Assembly (NCBI GenBank): GCA_028023455.1
Contig: JAQFVV010006221.1
Coordinates: forward strand, 10,964,825-11,028,824
Reading direction: 5' to 3'
Length of the DNA stretch: 64,000 nucleotides
Source of the DNA: Epiperipatus broadwayi
Lineage: Eukaryota > Onychophora > Udeonychophora > Euonychophora > Peripatidae
Part shown: piece by piece, positions 24,820-35,318 of the stretch
Numbering within the stretch: position 1 is the stretch's first letter
Layout: each line of letters opens with the position of its first letter
Program-made: the position numbers and the translations under genes
The notes under the pieces: generated by a model
Seen by the model: the letters and a program-made list of their open reading frames with translations, nothing else
The model's database searches: none
Told to the model about the DNA's origin: nothing

Positions 24820-26378
24820 TGTTAGATAAAAATCCAGGTAATTTGATTAAAAGAAAATTGATAGATATTATGAAGAAAATGGTTAATTTAAAATTTTTTA
24901 ATAGAGTAGATTATTTAAAATGCTATCCTAATGATTTTACATCAGCTAAGATGTTTGTGAATATTAAAACTCATAAAGATGGTTTTCCTTTAAGATTTAT
25001 TTTTGATTTTACAGGTAGTGTTGTACAGGGTATTTCTAGATTGTTGAATAATTTTTTAAAACAATTTGTTGATTTTGGTCAGTACACAGTTTCTTCTTCT
25101 TTTGAGGCTTTTGATAAGATTAATATTTTGAAAATGGAAAGTAATTGGGTATTTGAAAGTTTAGATATTGAAAATATGTATCAGTCTGTTAATAGGTTAA
25201 GCAGTATTGATGTTCTTTTGTCTGTATTGATTACAAAAAGTTCTTTATCAAAAAATAAAATTAAGGTAATTAAAGATTTGCTTTTGTTATTGGAAGATTC
25301 TATGTATTTTACTTATAGAGGTAATTTTTATAAGATTAAGGAAGGGTGGATAATAGGTTATATTATTTCTCCTTTAGTATGTTCAGTTTATATTAGTTTT
25401 GTGGAAGAGGAAATTATTATTAAAAATAATTGTTTATATGTAAAATTATTTGTCAGATATGTTGATGATTGTTTATTTGTAGTTGAGAATGATAAATTGA
25501 AGGAATTTGTAAATGAGTTTAATTGTTTTGATCCTTCTATAAAATTTGTGTTAGAAGGAGGGGGGTTAGATTTTGGTAAGTTAAAATTTTTAGATCTTTT
25601 GGTGATTAAAAATATAGAAACTAATTGTTTATTGTGCAGTCATTTAGTTAAAAGTAAAGAATTAAGATCTATAATTAAACCTGATAGCTATCAGTCTGTA
25701 TCTCATAAAGTAGCTGCTTTAAGGAATTATTGTCATAGGAATATTAAATTAAATAATTCTAGTGGGGTAGCTTTGTTTCAGAAATATCAATTTTATAAAG
25801 ATTATTTGAGTGTTGGATACTCTGATAAATTTGTTAAAAGTATTTTATTTAATAGTAATATTTGTAAGGATGTAAAGGTTAAAGAAAAATATGATTTTAT
25901 TCCTTTGCCATTTAAATTGTCTTCTTATAAAATTGTGTGTAGAAATAGTAAATTGTTTGGAAATAAGGAAATTGCTTGGAAAAGGGGTGTTACATTGAAT
26001 AATTTATTAAATAATACAAAAGAAGTTTTTGATAGAAAGACTATTCCTGGTGTGGTATATTTTATTCCTTGTTTATTTTGTAAGAAGGTTTACATAGGTC
26101 AGAGTAGTTTGAGTTTAAATGAAAGAATAAAGGTTCATAAAAGTAGAGTTAAAAATAGATATCTTAGTTCTGCTTTGTATGTCCATGAAAAAGATACTGG
26201 CCACACTATTGATTTTGATGAAGCTAAGGTTGTCTTCTTTGAGAGAAATGAAATCAAAAGAAGAATTAAAGAGTCTTTATTATTGAAAATTTATTATTCT
26301 GAAGCAATTAACTTATTTAAGAGTTCTTTTAATATTAAGGGTGGATGGGAAGTGAATGGATTTGTGGGTAGTTTTTAA
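24816..26378 (+). CDS. PLE family B reverse transcriptase/GIY-YIG endonuclease, truncated plus-strand copy
   Basis: A 520-codon open frame with no genuine start: it opens at the truncation junction, and the first ATG is at 24870. It extends about 38 codons further upstream than the minus-strand arm (LLDKNPGN, LKCYPNDFTSAK). It carries the same domains: PLRFIFDF, SLDIENMYQSV, the altered GYIISPLV motif, YVDD in FVRYVDDCLFVV, KFLDLLVI, and the C-terminal VVYFIPC/KKVYIGQSS/LNERIKVH GIY-YIG nuclease. It differs from the inverted arm by about a dozen residues, many in the first 150 codons. A missing N-terminus makes autonomous activity unlikely, but the active-site motifs are intact. Confidence 0.9.
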   Translation: MLLDKNPGNLIKRKLIDIMKKMVNLKFFNRVDYLKCYPNDFTSAKMFVNIKTHKDGFPLRFIFDFTGSVVQGISRLLNNFLKQFVDFGQYTVSSSFEAFDKINILKMESNWVFESLDIENMYQSVNRLSSIDVLLSVLITKSSLSKNKIKVIKDLLLLLEDSMYFTYRGNFYKIKEGWIIGYIISPLVCSVYISFVEEEIIIKNNCLYVKLFVRYVDDCLFVVENDKLKEFVNEFNCFDPSIKFVLEGGGLDFGKLKFLDLLVIKNIETNCLLCSHLVKSKELRSIIKPDSYQSVSHKVAALRNYCHRNIKLNNSSGVALFQKYQFYKDYLSVGYSDKFVKSILFNSNICKDVKVKEKYDFIPLPFKLSSYKIVCRNSKLFGNKEIAWKRGVTLNNLLNNTKEVFDRKTIPGVVYFIPCLFCKKVYIGQSSLSLNERIKVHKSRVKNRYLSSALYVHEKDTGHTIDFDEAKVVFFERNEIKRRIKESLLLKIYYSEAINLFKSSFNIKGGWEVNGFVGSF

Positions 26379-26513
26379 TAGTATATATAATGTGTGGTTT
26401 TTTTGTAGTTCTTTACACTTGAGAAGTCTGCTTGTAGCAGTGAAACCTTAGGTTGTGTTTTAATATTATTTTTATGCTGGTCTGGTTTAATTTTAGATTT
26501 GGGGTAGTTTTGA

Positions 26514-26520
<7 letters not shown>
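24820..26520 (+). mobile_element. Penelope-like element, family B, 5'-truncated plus-strand arm
   Basis: This is the second arm of the head-to-head pair. It shares the ORF and about 140 bp of 3' sequence with 23215-24819 in inverted orientation, up to GGGGTAGTTTTGAT. There it runs directly into a (TA)n array, whereas the minus arm continues about 35 bp further before its own TA array. The roughly 115 bp at 24820-24934 are unique to this arm. Confidence 0.9.
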
Positions 26521-26574
<54 letters not shown>

Positions 26575-26581
26575 CGCCCCC

Positions 26582-26613
<32 letters not shown>
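26516..26613. repeat. (TA)n array split by a GC-rich spacer
   Basis: Two TA runs (26516-26571 and 26584-26613) are separated by a spacer around CCCGCCCCCAG. It lies at the 3' end of the plus-strand PLE-B arm. Confidence 0.95.
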
Positions 26614-26616
<3 letters not shown>

Positions 26617-27768
26617 AACAGACAGGGTTTGAATACAAGAGATAATGCAATATAGAGTGTTAGTTGCGAGTGTTGATATGGAGTGACTGTGTATATGTGA
26701 AAAGATATATATAAATAGTCATTCGAACCCTGTTTCAAAGAGTGTGAAAGTAATATGTAATCTGTTAAAGGCTGGACTGTAGGTCTGTATATATAGTTGT
26801 ATGTGTGTTATTATAGGGTGTGTATAAGTATTAACGGTTATATTGAGATTAACGAGAGGTAATTATATATGGAGTTGTATAAATTTGTTATTTGTTATAC
26901 ATATATATTTTGTTGTCATTAATGTTTAAATTCTACATTTTTAATAATATGGGTGGTGACACGTGTTTCTTGATTAATGTGTTGAACATATAGAGCTACA
27001 GAAATAGAATAAAGTGGTTGCTGCAGGTAGTTTCACTTAATCATTCTGTCTATCAGAAGTCTTAGAGCTGGTTGAGTTGGTATTTTGAAACAATAGAAGA
27101 TCCGGTCAGCGGCATATGAATCGATAAGAGAAAATGCGAAGTTAAAAGGTGTAAAAGTAAAGAACTTTTTTTTGAGAACAAAGAAAAGAAAAAAAAGAGT
27201 AGGGTGTTATTGGGAAGGAAAGAGAAGAAAAGGAGTGTGGATTTTAGAGATCATTAATGTGTAATTGATTAAGAAGTTTTAGCAATATTCCCATTGAAAT
27301 GTTGGGGTAATTATAATAGAGTGAGTTTTGTCAGACTGGCCCAGTGGATTGTTATTGTAGGACTCACCTGAATCAGATTTATGAAGATTCGCTGTGTAAG
27401 AAAAAATTATCAAGAGTAATAGCAATGAAGCACGTGCAGCTATGACCTTTTAAGCAAGTGAGATCATCTACTTTAACTCTAGAGACCATTTGACAGATCA
27501 CATTGTGGACTGTTACCATCTTTAGGATCAACAAATACCGATAACACCAGTATTTTGATAGGATTATAAATGTGTGGACTGTTATCTATGACCATGTGGA
27601 CCTTCGATCGTAATTAAGGTAACTTGACCTTATCTCTATATATGTATGTTCAATAGATGCATAGCAATAAAGGGACCTATGTTACTTCTATATTAAATCT
27701 GTAATAAATCTTTGTTTAAATAAAATAAATAAAAAACATTATACAAACAACTCTGATGTGTAATTACA
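26614..27768. mobile_element. Possible solo LTR or unclassified element
   Basis: The stretch begins TGTAACAGACAGGG and ends GTGTAATTACA, so it has TG...CA termini. It is visibly less AT-rich than its surroundings and has AATAAA-type signals near its right end. It contains a small internal repeat of GTGGACTGTTA (near 27506 and 27575). No target duplication, primer-binding site or coding sequence was found, and the left end borders a (TA)n array, so the assignment is tentative. Confidence 0.3.
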
Positions 27769-27779
27769 CTCTTTCGTTG

Positions 27780-27799
27780 ATATATATATATATATATAT
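27780..27799. repeat. Short (TA)n run
   Basis: A TA dinucleotide run of about 20 bp. Confidence 0.9.
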
Positions 27800-28083
27800 G
27801 AATCATATATGTGTGTATTGGAATAAATGGGTTGTGTGCATGAATATTGAGATATGTATATGCGTGTATAAAACTTAGAATTTAATGGTAACTAGTGTAG
27901 CAGCATATAGCTTAATTTTGTTATAACTTCTGGGCTAGAGTAATAGATTTATAAACAGGTAAATTATAGTATAGTATATGTAGATATATGTGACGTAATT
28001 GGGAATTATCTTTGCTTTGTTCTCTCATTAGATCATGTTCCCCAGATCTTGAGAGATAGAGCTAGTCTGGATGTGCTACCCCT

Positions 28084-28085
<2 letters not shown>

Positions 28086-28167
<82 letters not shown>
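28086..28167. repeat. (TA)n microsatellite
   Basis: A TA array of about 82 bp. The open frame crossing it (IYIYIY...) is an artefact. Confidence 0.97.
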
Positions 28168-28172
<5 letters not shown>

Positions 28173-28438
28173 GAACCCTAATTTATGTTTTTGGTGAGTA
28201 TAATTCTTATCAAAGTGTAAGATTGGTGCTTGAGATGGGATTTAAACCATGCTCATAAATATGCTTACCTGAAGCTGCGGGAGAGATCGTATACATGCAT
28301 GAATTATGCAATAATAATATGGGTAGATGCTTACAATATGTTCCTTTTTAAAACAGAAAAAACAAGTTTTAACTTTTAAATTCATAAGATGAAATTTTAT
28401 TTTAAAACTAAAAGTTGTTTATAAACCAAATGTATGCA

Positions 28439-28439
<1 letters not shown>

Positions 28440-28476
<37 letters not shown>

Positions 28477-28510
28477 TCATCCCTTATATATATATATATA
28501 TACTCATCCC
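28440..28510. repeat. (TA)n runs with a duplicated border
   Basis: A TA array (28440-28475) is followed by CTCATCCCT, a second TA run (28486-28501), and again CTCATCCCT. The border was evidently duplicated together with part of the array. Confidence 0.9.
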
Positions 28511-30904
28511 TTCCCAAAAGGGAAAATAAAGTTTACTTTTAACACTCTATCTTAATTTTAAAAGTTATATGCTAATGGATAAATGACATTGAAAGAGCCA
28601 ATTTTAAATAGACAAATTTAAAATTGCAAATAATAATAATAAAAAAATTAGAATCAGTGATGAGGAATTTTAATCTTGCTTTTATTTAATTACTGGAAAT
28701 TTCTTTAGATAATGTCAAATATTTTAATCATTGAAATATTTTACTAAATTTACCTCTGTTTGATTCTTAAACAATAAGTCTAGTAAATTTAAAAAAGATC
28801 GAGTTTATATTACAATAGTTGATCTTCCTTACTATGCACAATTAATTAAGCCTGTGTTATAACACAATAAAAAAATATTTAAATAATGCAATAAAATATC
28901 TACATAATACAGTAAAAACATATAGAGTGATTAATATATAATTTGTGGAAGCAAAGAAAATAGCATATTAAAGAAGCTTTAATTGTTTACCGGTAGCATT
29001 ATATACTAGTGGCTTCCCTTTTGGATCATCAATTGTAGGCAGAGTCTTTATCTGCCTAGCATTCTATAATATGAGGGAATCCATACTCAGCTTTGTTGGT
29101 GATGGGCAGAGAAATTATGGTGAGCTACTCACTAATTATAGCATTATGTAATTTAACAGCTTAAAAATAAAACTTTACAAGAAGTTTATAAAAACTAATC
29201 CCTTTCTTCTTTTGCCCCTACATATATATAGCTCTCAAAACAAAGGCATCTGGATCTTTCCAAATTGATTAATTTTAAACTTAGAGACAATTCTTTTCTT
29301 TGCTATCTAAAAAACTCTTGCTGATTACAATCTTGATCTAGTTTAATTTTAAAATTTTACTAATTGCATTTCTTAATTAAATTTTGAATGTCTTTGATTT
29401 TATCTGATCTTTCAGTAATTATGTTTTGACACTCTTTTTTCTAAATAATTATAAAATTAGAATTTAATTTATACATTCTTTTCTCAATTGATTTTAATTA
29501 ATCAGTTGCATTTTCTTTGCTAACTTGAACCCCCCCCCTTACTATAACATAATATTAAATTCCACACCAAATCAACTAGTATAATAAAATTAAATTTCTT
29601 TTACATTATTTTTTTAAATATGGCAACAATATATACATAAAGCATATATATATATATGATCACTTCAATTTATATATGTATTATACTGTTCACTGTTGGA
29701 TTTAGGCCTTATATTTTACGCACTAGAAAGTGAAAGTTAATCAAACTATAGAAAAATAATATTACAATCATGTATGAGTTTGGATATTTCAGGATCATAT
29801 TTATTTTTTCTTATTAATGGAGCTAATGTTTTATTATGATGTACATGGCTGATGGAATTAGTTTTTTATTTTTTAGAGGATGCCAGAGTCTGTAGACTCA
29901 TTAACATTCATCAAGAAGATTCACAGTAAATCTAAATGTAATATTTTTTGATATTAAAGATATTTTATTATACAAATCAAAATATTTAAATGAGAATTAT
30001 TAGTAAACTGGAAAGAATACACACACACTAATCCAGGTAATATTATTCAAATAATTAGACATTTCATATTATACTTAAGTTTATCCTAGGCAAATGTCTA
30101 TATTGGTATTAGAAGCTTCATAGTTAAAGTTAGTTTGCAAACATTCAATTTAGTCAACAAATAGGGTATGGATAATAGTAGCTTACCAGTAAGATATGTG
30201 TGTCTATGTAGATTCCTGTGGAATACATGTATTTCTTGGAATCCCAAGCTCATTGGAAGTTAATCGATTTTTCCTGCATGCATTTTTTCATTCCTGGTCC
30301 ACATTAATGCTGGTCTCAAAAATGTTTTTGGAGTGATCACTTCATCATGAAAGAAGGTTGTCAATAAATGCTCTGGTTCCATTCCTGCATGAAAACTCAG
30401 TTCAGCATAGAGTAATCCAGAATATTTACTGCATCTCTGACCCAAGGAAACTGCCAGCACAAGACAAGACAAGAATGCTCAAAATTATTTGGTTTTTACA
30501 CCCATCTACCACTTTTGAGAGTTCTGCACATATTATTGTTATCAGAATGTGTAAGTTGATAATCTTATATGTTTATGTTTCTTTTTTGTTACAAAGTTCT
30601 CTTTTTTATAAATTCTTTACACCATCTTTAATTAGCATTAAAACTTTGATTGTAATTTATTTTCATCTCAATAAACAATCTATTTCTTTCATTGTTTTTG
30701 ATTTTAACTTTAATTAAATAGTTAATTTCAAACATAAATACTTTTCATTGTACTATCTAAAATAAATTATATTCACAAAAAAAAAACAACTTGCATCTTT
30801 TGAACGATCTTTAATTTTTACTTTTCTTTTTTTAGCTTTTTAAAATATTACAAATGCCAAAACACTTGAACCATATATAAATAAATGGTACAATATATAT
30901 AAAT
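28511..30904. other. AT-rich non-coding region
   Basis: No gene is recognised with confidence. The patch at 30240-30560 is less AT-rich and open on both strands (70 and 119 codons). Its plus strand, read across stops, looks like eroded coding sequence, but I cannot place it in a family. Confidence 0.45.
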
Positions 30905-32080
30905 TTTTAATGGTAAATACAATATTATAGTTTAAATTCTTTTGTAGCACTTTCAATTATGTGGTAATTCTCATCAGCTTTAACTGAATTTCAAATTTTT
31001 TAAACTTAATGTTATGTATATTTCCATAAGCTGTGTATGGCCATATTTGCAACTTGCCTATATTAATAACATCATCCTTATATTTATCAATCAAAATTGC
31101 CTCTTTAATTTTCCTCTTTTTATGATTTCTTTCTTCCATTAATATTTTTATTTCATTACTATTAAATGTAAACCTATAATTACAAGTTTTTTCATGGTCA
31201 AAGAATACTGAAGCTGTATTAAATTGACTATTTACATTATTTTTAATTTGATTATATAATAATTGATGCTCCTTCAATCTTTTCTCCACAGAACATCTCG
31301 ATTCACCAATATATAATTTCTGACATCCACATGAAATCTGATAAATTATATTACTTCTTTGCAATTTAGGAATTATACTCTTAGAATTATTAATCAATCA
31401 ATTAACATTTGGAGGAACACAAAATGAAATATTATACTTTTCTTTAAATATATTCTTAATTTATTTAGATTGCATGTTGTTTATAAATGGCATAGATATC
31501 CATTTTTTATTATCCAAAGTAACACTGCAAACTTTCTTCTTATTATTAAATAAATTACTATACACAAGATTTGGCTTTTATAATAACATACCTTTAAAAG
31601 TTCATTAGCAAATAGTTCAGTATTTAAAATTTTATCACTCTTATATTTACATAATTTATCATTGTGATGCAAAAATAATTTCAGACTTGCCATTTTATGT
31701 ATCATTGGAACACGTGATTTAAAATGAATATATCCTCTTTCTCCAATAGGTTTAAAAATTAATTTATAATTTAAATCAGTAGCATCTCTAAATATTTGTA
31801 AATCCAAAAATTTTATTTTTTCATTTTGTTCATTCTCAATAGTCCATTTTAAATTGTTTAAATTATTCAGATTATATAAAAGAACATCAATAATGTCTTT
31901 AGGATCACAAACAAAAACATCATCAACATATCTAGTATAAATTTTAATATCTTCAAAATTATAAGAATTAAATATAATATCTTCATATTTCAACAGTGTA
32001 AAATTACAAATTTGTGCTATCACAGGTAATCCCATTGGTCATCCTTTACCCATTTTATAAAACCTATCATTATATATTGC
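30905..32080 (-). pseudogene. Penelope-like element family A, 5'-truncated inverted arm
   Basis: On the minus strand 32035-31481 encodes GLPVIAQICNFTLLKYED, TRYVDDVFVCDP (intact YVDD), and KFLDLQIFRD, then FKSRVPMIHKMASL. A frameshift follows near 31560. The stretch 31397-30957 encodes LINNSKSIIPKLQRSNIIYQISCGC, KLYIGESRCSVEKRLKEHQ (GIY-YIG with its arginine), and FDHEKTCNYRF. About 50 bp of 3' sequence including a hammerhead-like motif follows. The 5' break at about 32080 meets the next copy at a 4-nt shared TTGC. The copy keeps YVDD where the nearly full-length copy to its right has YFDD. Confidence 0.9.
30946..30982 (-). ncRNA. Hammerhead-ribozyme-like motif of PLE-A (minus-strand arm)
   Basis: On the minus strand CTGATGA (complement of 30971-30977) is followed by a GAATTAC/ATAATT stem with loop CAC, then GAAA (complement of 30951-30954) and GTGCTAC. 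The core boxes match the hammerhead consensus exactly. The stem has one C-A mismatch. Confidence 0.6.
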
Positions 32081-32790
32081 TAATGAACTTTTAAAGGTTA
32101 GTTATGATAAAAACCAAATCTTGCATACGGTAAATTCATTTAACAAGAAGAAGAAAGTTTGCAGTGTTACTTTGGATAATAAAAAATGGATATCTATGCC
32201 GTTTATAAACAACATGCAATCTAAATTAATTAAGAATATATTTAAAGAAAAGTATAATATTTTATATTGTGTTCCTCTGAATATTAATTGATTGATTAAT
32301 AATTCTAAGAGTATAATTCCTAAATTGCAAAGAAGTAATATAATTTATCAGATTTCATGTGGATGTCAGAAATTATATATCGGTGAATCTAGATGTTCTG
32401 TGGAGAAAATATTGAAGGACCATCAATTATTATATAATTGAATTAAAAATAATGCAAATAGTCAATTTAATACAGCTTCAGTATTCTTTGACCATGAAAA
32501 GACTTGTAATTATAGATTTACATTTAATAGTAGTGAAATAAAAATATTAATGGAAGAAAGAAATCATAAAAAGAGGAAAATTAAAGAGGCAATTTTGATT
32601 GATAAATATAAGGATGATGTTATTAATAGGCAAGTTGCAAATATGGCCATACACAGCTTATGGAAATATACATAACATTAAGTTTAAAAAATTTGAAATT
32701 CAGTTAAAGCTGACGAGGATTACCATGTAATCGAAAGCGCTACAAAAGAATTTAAACTATAATATTGTATTTACTGTTAATATTTTATAT
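32077..32790 (+). pseudogene. Penelope-like element family A, direct 5'-truncated copy (upstream pseudo-LTR-like unit)
   Basis: This segment repeats the 3' end of the following full-length copy (about 34604-35310): the end of the RT region, the GIY-YIG domain and the tail. Readable pieces include ISMPFINNMQSKLIKN, IIYQISCGCQKLYIGESRCSVE, ASVFFDHEKTCNYRF and ILMEERNHKKRKIKEAIL. Several in-frame stops are present, for example in the LINNS linker and near 32442. It runs without a gap into the next copy, so the two share the junction at about 32700-32850. Such partial tandem repeats are known from Penelope elements, where the upstream partial copy is called a pseudo-LTR. Confidence 0.88.
32701..32746 (+). 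ncRNA. Hammerhead-ribozyme-like motif of PLE-A (upstream pseudo-LTR)
   Basis: CTGACGA (32710-32716) is followed by a perfect GATTAC/GTAATC stem with loop CAT, then GAAA (32733-32736) and GCGCTAC. All hammerhead core positions fit. AGCGCT is self-complementary, which would suit the very short, dimer-type helix III described for PLE hammerheads. It is the best preserved copy in the window. Confidence 0.65.
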
Positions 32791-32851
32791 ATATATAATA
32801 TTTTATAATGGGTATTGTATTTTACATTTATTATATAAATTTATTACCATT

Positions 32852-35200
32852 ATGAAATTTTCAGTCTTAAGTAAATTTTGGCTAATTAAAGAATGGCGGA
32901 AACAAAGCAAGAAGTTGATTTGTGAAAGTTGCCGATTATACTTTTTTAAAAAGTGTAAAATGTTTTGTGTTTTTCCTAAATGCTGTAATATTCATTTGAA
33001 TAGATGTCTCAGATTTTCCTCAAATAATATGTTTAAAATTAAATCAATTATTTTGGACAATATAATAAGGCAATGTAAAAAAGAAATTTATGACATTAAA
33101 AAATATTTAACGGCTATTGAACATTTAATAGATATGAATGAATGGGATCAATGGAATGCATTTTATATACATTGTCAAGTTGGATTTAAAAAGTGTCAAC
33201 AAAATTGGATTAAGAAATTTGATAAGAAAATTGACTTTTTATATAATTGTTATTATCCAAATAGTTATGGTGATGATAATTACATGAATTTAACAGATGA
33301 AAAAATTAGTTTTACACAAAAATATGTATTACAATATGGTTCAAAGTATGTAGGAAGTGTATGGAAAGATTATAATATGGAATTGATTGCATCAGTGCAG
33401 AACGTTTTTGATGATAATATGAATTTACAAGATTGTAGTAATATTATTAAGGAGATTTCTAAATATAAAATAAAAACTAATAGATATGATCGGTCATGGA
33501 ATTATGCTATTTCTGAATTTAAAAATCTTCTTAGAACTGAGCAAAATATATGTTTGAAAGAAGACAAGGGTTTACAAATGTGTTTTATTAAAAAAGATGC
33601 ATATAATGATAAAATTGAAACACAAATGAGTAAATTGGGATTTGATATTATTGATAGTTATAACATGGAGGGACAATGTGTGAAATTTATAAATAGTATT
33701 TTAAAGAAGGCTAAAAGTCATTTTATGAATAGTTGTACATACTATGATATATATCCATCTACATCTATATGCCCAAGAATATTTGCTAATATTAAACTTC
33801 AAAAAGTAGGAAATCCTCTTAGATTGATGATTGATTTTGGTGGATCATTTATGTATAAAACAGCTAAATATATTGGTAAATTGTTACAAGATATGTTGGG
33901 TTTTGGAAGATATACAATTGCATCTTCTTATGAATTTGTTGATAGAATTAAAAATATAAAAATAAATGATAATGATCTGTTAGCTTCATTGGATGTAACG
34001 GAATTATATGGATCAATTGATCATCTTGAATCTATAAATTTAATTGAAATTGAACTAATTAATATGTCTGTAAATAAACATTTAATAAATTTTATTATTG
34101 AATCACTAAAATTTATAAGTGATAATATTATTGCAACATATAATGATAGGTTTTATAAAATGGGTAAAGGATGGCCAATGGGATTACCTATGGTAGCACA
34201 AATTTGTAATTTTACATTGTTGAAATATGAAGATATTATATTTAATTCTTATAATTTTGAAGATATTAAAATTTATGCTAGATATTTTGATGATGTTTTT
34301 GTTTGTGGTCCTAAAGACATTATTGATGTTCTTTTATATAATCTGAATAATTTAAACAATTTAAAATGGACTATTGAGAATGAACAAAATGGAAAAATAA
34401 AATTTTTGGATTTACAAATATTTAGAGATGCTACTGATTTAAATTATAAATTAATTTTTAAACCTATTGGAGAAAGAGGATATATTCATTTTAAATCACG
34501 TGTTCCAATGATGCATAAAATGGCAAGTCTGAAATCGTTTTTGCATCACAATGATAAATTATGTAAATATAAGAGTGATAAAATTTTAAATATTGAACTC
34601 TTTGCTAATGAACTTTTAAAGGTTGGTTATGATAAAAACCAAATCTTGTGTATAGTAAATTCATTTAATAATAAGAAGAGGGTTTGCAATGTCACCTTAG
34701 ATAATAAAAAATGGATATCTATGCCATTTATAAATAACATGCAATCTAAATTAATTAAGAATATATTTAAAGAAAAGTATAATATTTCATTTTGTGTTCC
34801 TCTGAATGTTAATCAATTGATTAATAATTCTAAGAGTATAATTCCTAAATTGCAAAGAAGTAATATAATTTATCAGATTTCATGTGGATGTAAGAAATTA
34901 TATATTGGTGAATCGAGATGTTCTGTGGAAAAAAGATTGAAGGAGTATCAATTATTATATAATCGAATTAAAAATAATGTAAATAGTCAATTTAATACAG
35001 CTTCAGTATTCTTTGACCATTAAAAAACTTGTAATTATAGGTTTACATTTAATAGTAATGAAATAAAAATATTAATGGAAGAAAGAAATCATAAAAAGAG
35101 GAAAATTAAAGAGGCAATTTTGATTGATAAATATAAGGATGATGTTATTAATAGGCAAGTTGCAAATATGGCCATACACAGCTTATGGAAATATATGTAA
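32852..35200 (+). pseudogene. PLE family A reverse transcriptase/GIY-YIG endonuclease, nearly full length, one nonsense codon
   Basis: From the ATG at 32852 the frame is open to a TAA at 35021-35023. It continues past that stop for 58 more codons to 35198-35200, so the ancestral protein was about 780 residues, usual for PLEs. The N-terminal part has cysteine-containing segments (CESCRLYFFKKCKMFCVFPKC). The RT domain shows PLRLMIDFGGSF, SLDVTELYGSIDH, KGWPMGLPMVAQICNF, RYFDDVFVC and KIKFLDLQIF. The nuclease shows IIYQISCGC, KLYIGESRC and VEKRLKEY. Two defects are visible. The nonsense codon replaces the Glu of DHEK found in both neighbouring copies, and the active site reads YFDD where the inverted copy has YVDD. 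A TTG-initiated extension upstream to 32765 is unlikely to be the real start. Confidence 0.93.
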
Positions 35201-35225
35201 CATTAAGTTTAAAAAATTTGAAATT

Positions 35226-35272
35226 CAGTTAAAGCTGATGAGGATTACCACATAATCGAAAGCACTACAAAA
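35226..35272 (+). ncRNA. Hammerhead-ribozyme-like motif of PLE-A (3' end)
   Basis: CTGATGA (35235-35241), a GATTAC/ATAATC stem with one C-A mismatch and loop CAC, then GAAA (35258-35261) and GCACTAC. It lies 35 bp after the end of the ancestral ORF, in the same position as the motif at 32710. Confidence 0.6.
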
Positions 35273-35318
35273 GAATTTAAACTATAATATTGTATTTACC
35301 GTTAAAAATTTATATATA

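Noticed and set aside
28225-28290. SINE calls based on lone B-box-like sequences (28.24, 36.48 and 49.96 kb)
   Set aside because: No matching A box at a plausible distance and no tail or target duplication.
30260-30717. Protein-coding gene in the doubly open patch
   Set aside because: Both strands are open, neither product resembles a family I know, and the region lies in repeat-rich DNA.
32765-32851. Extended PLE-A start at 32765
   Set aside because: It would use TTG in the shared terminal-repeat region. The first ATG in frame is at 32852.
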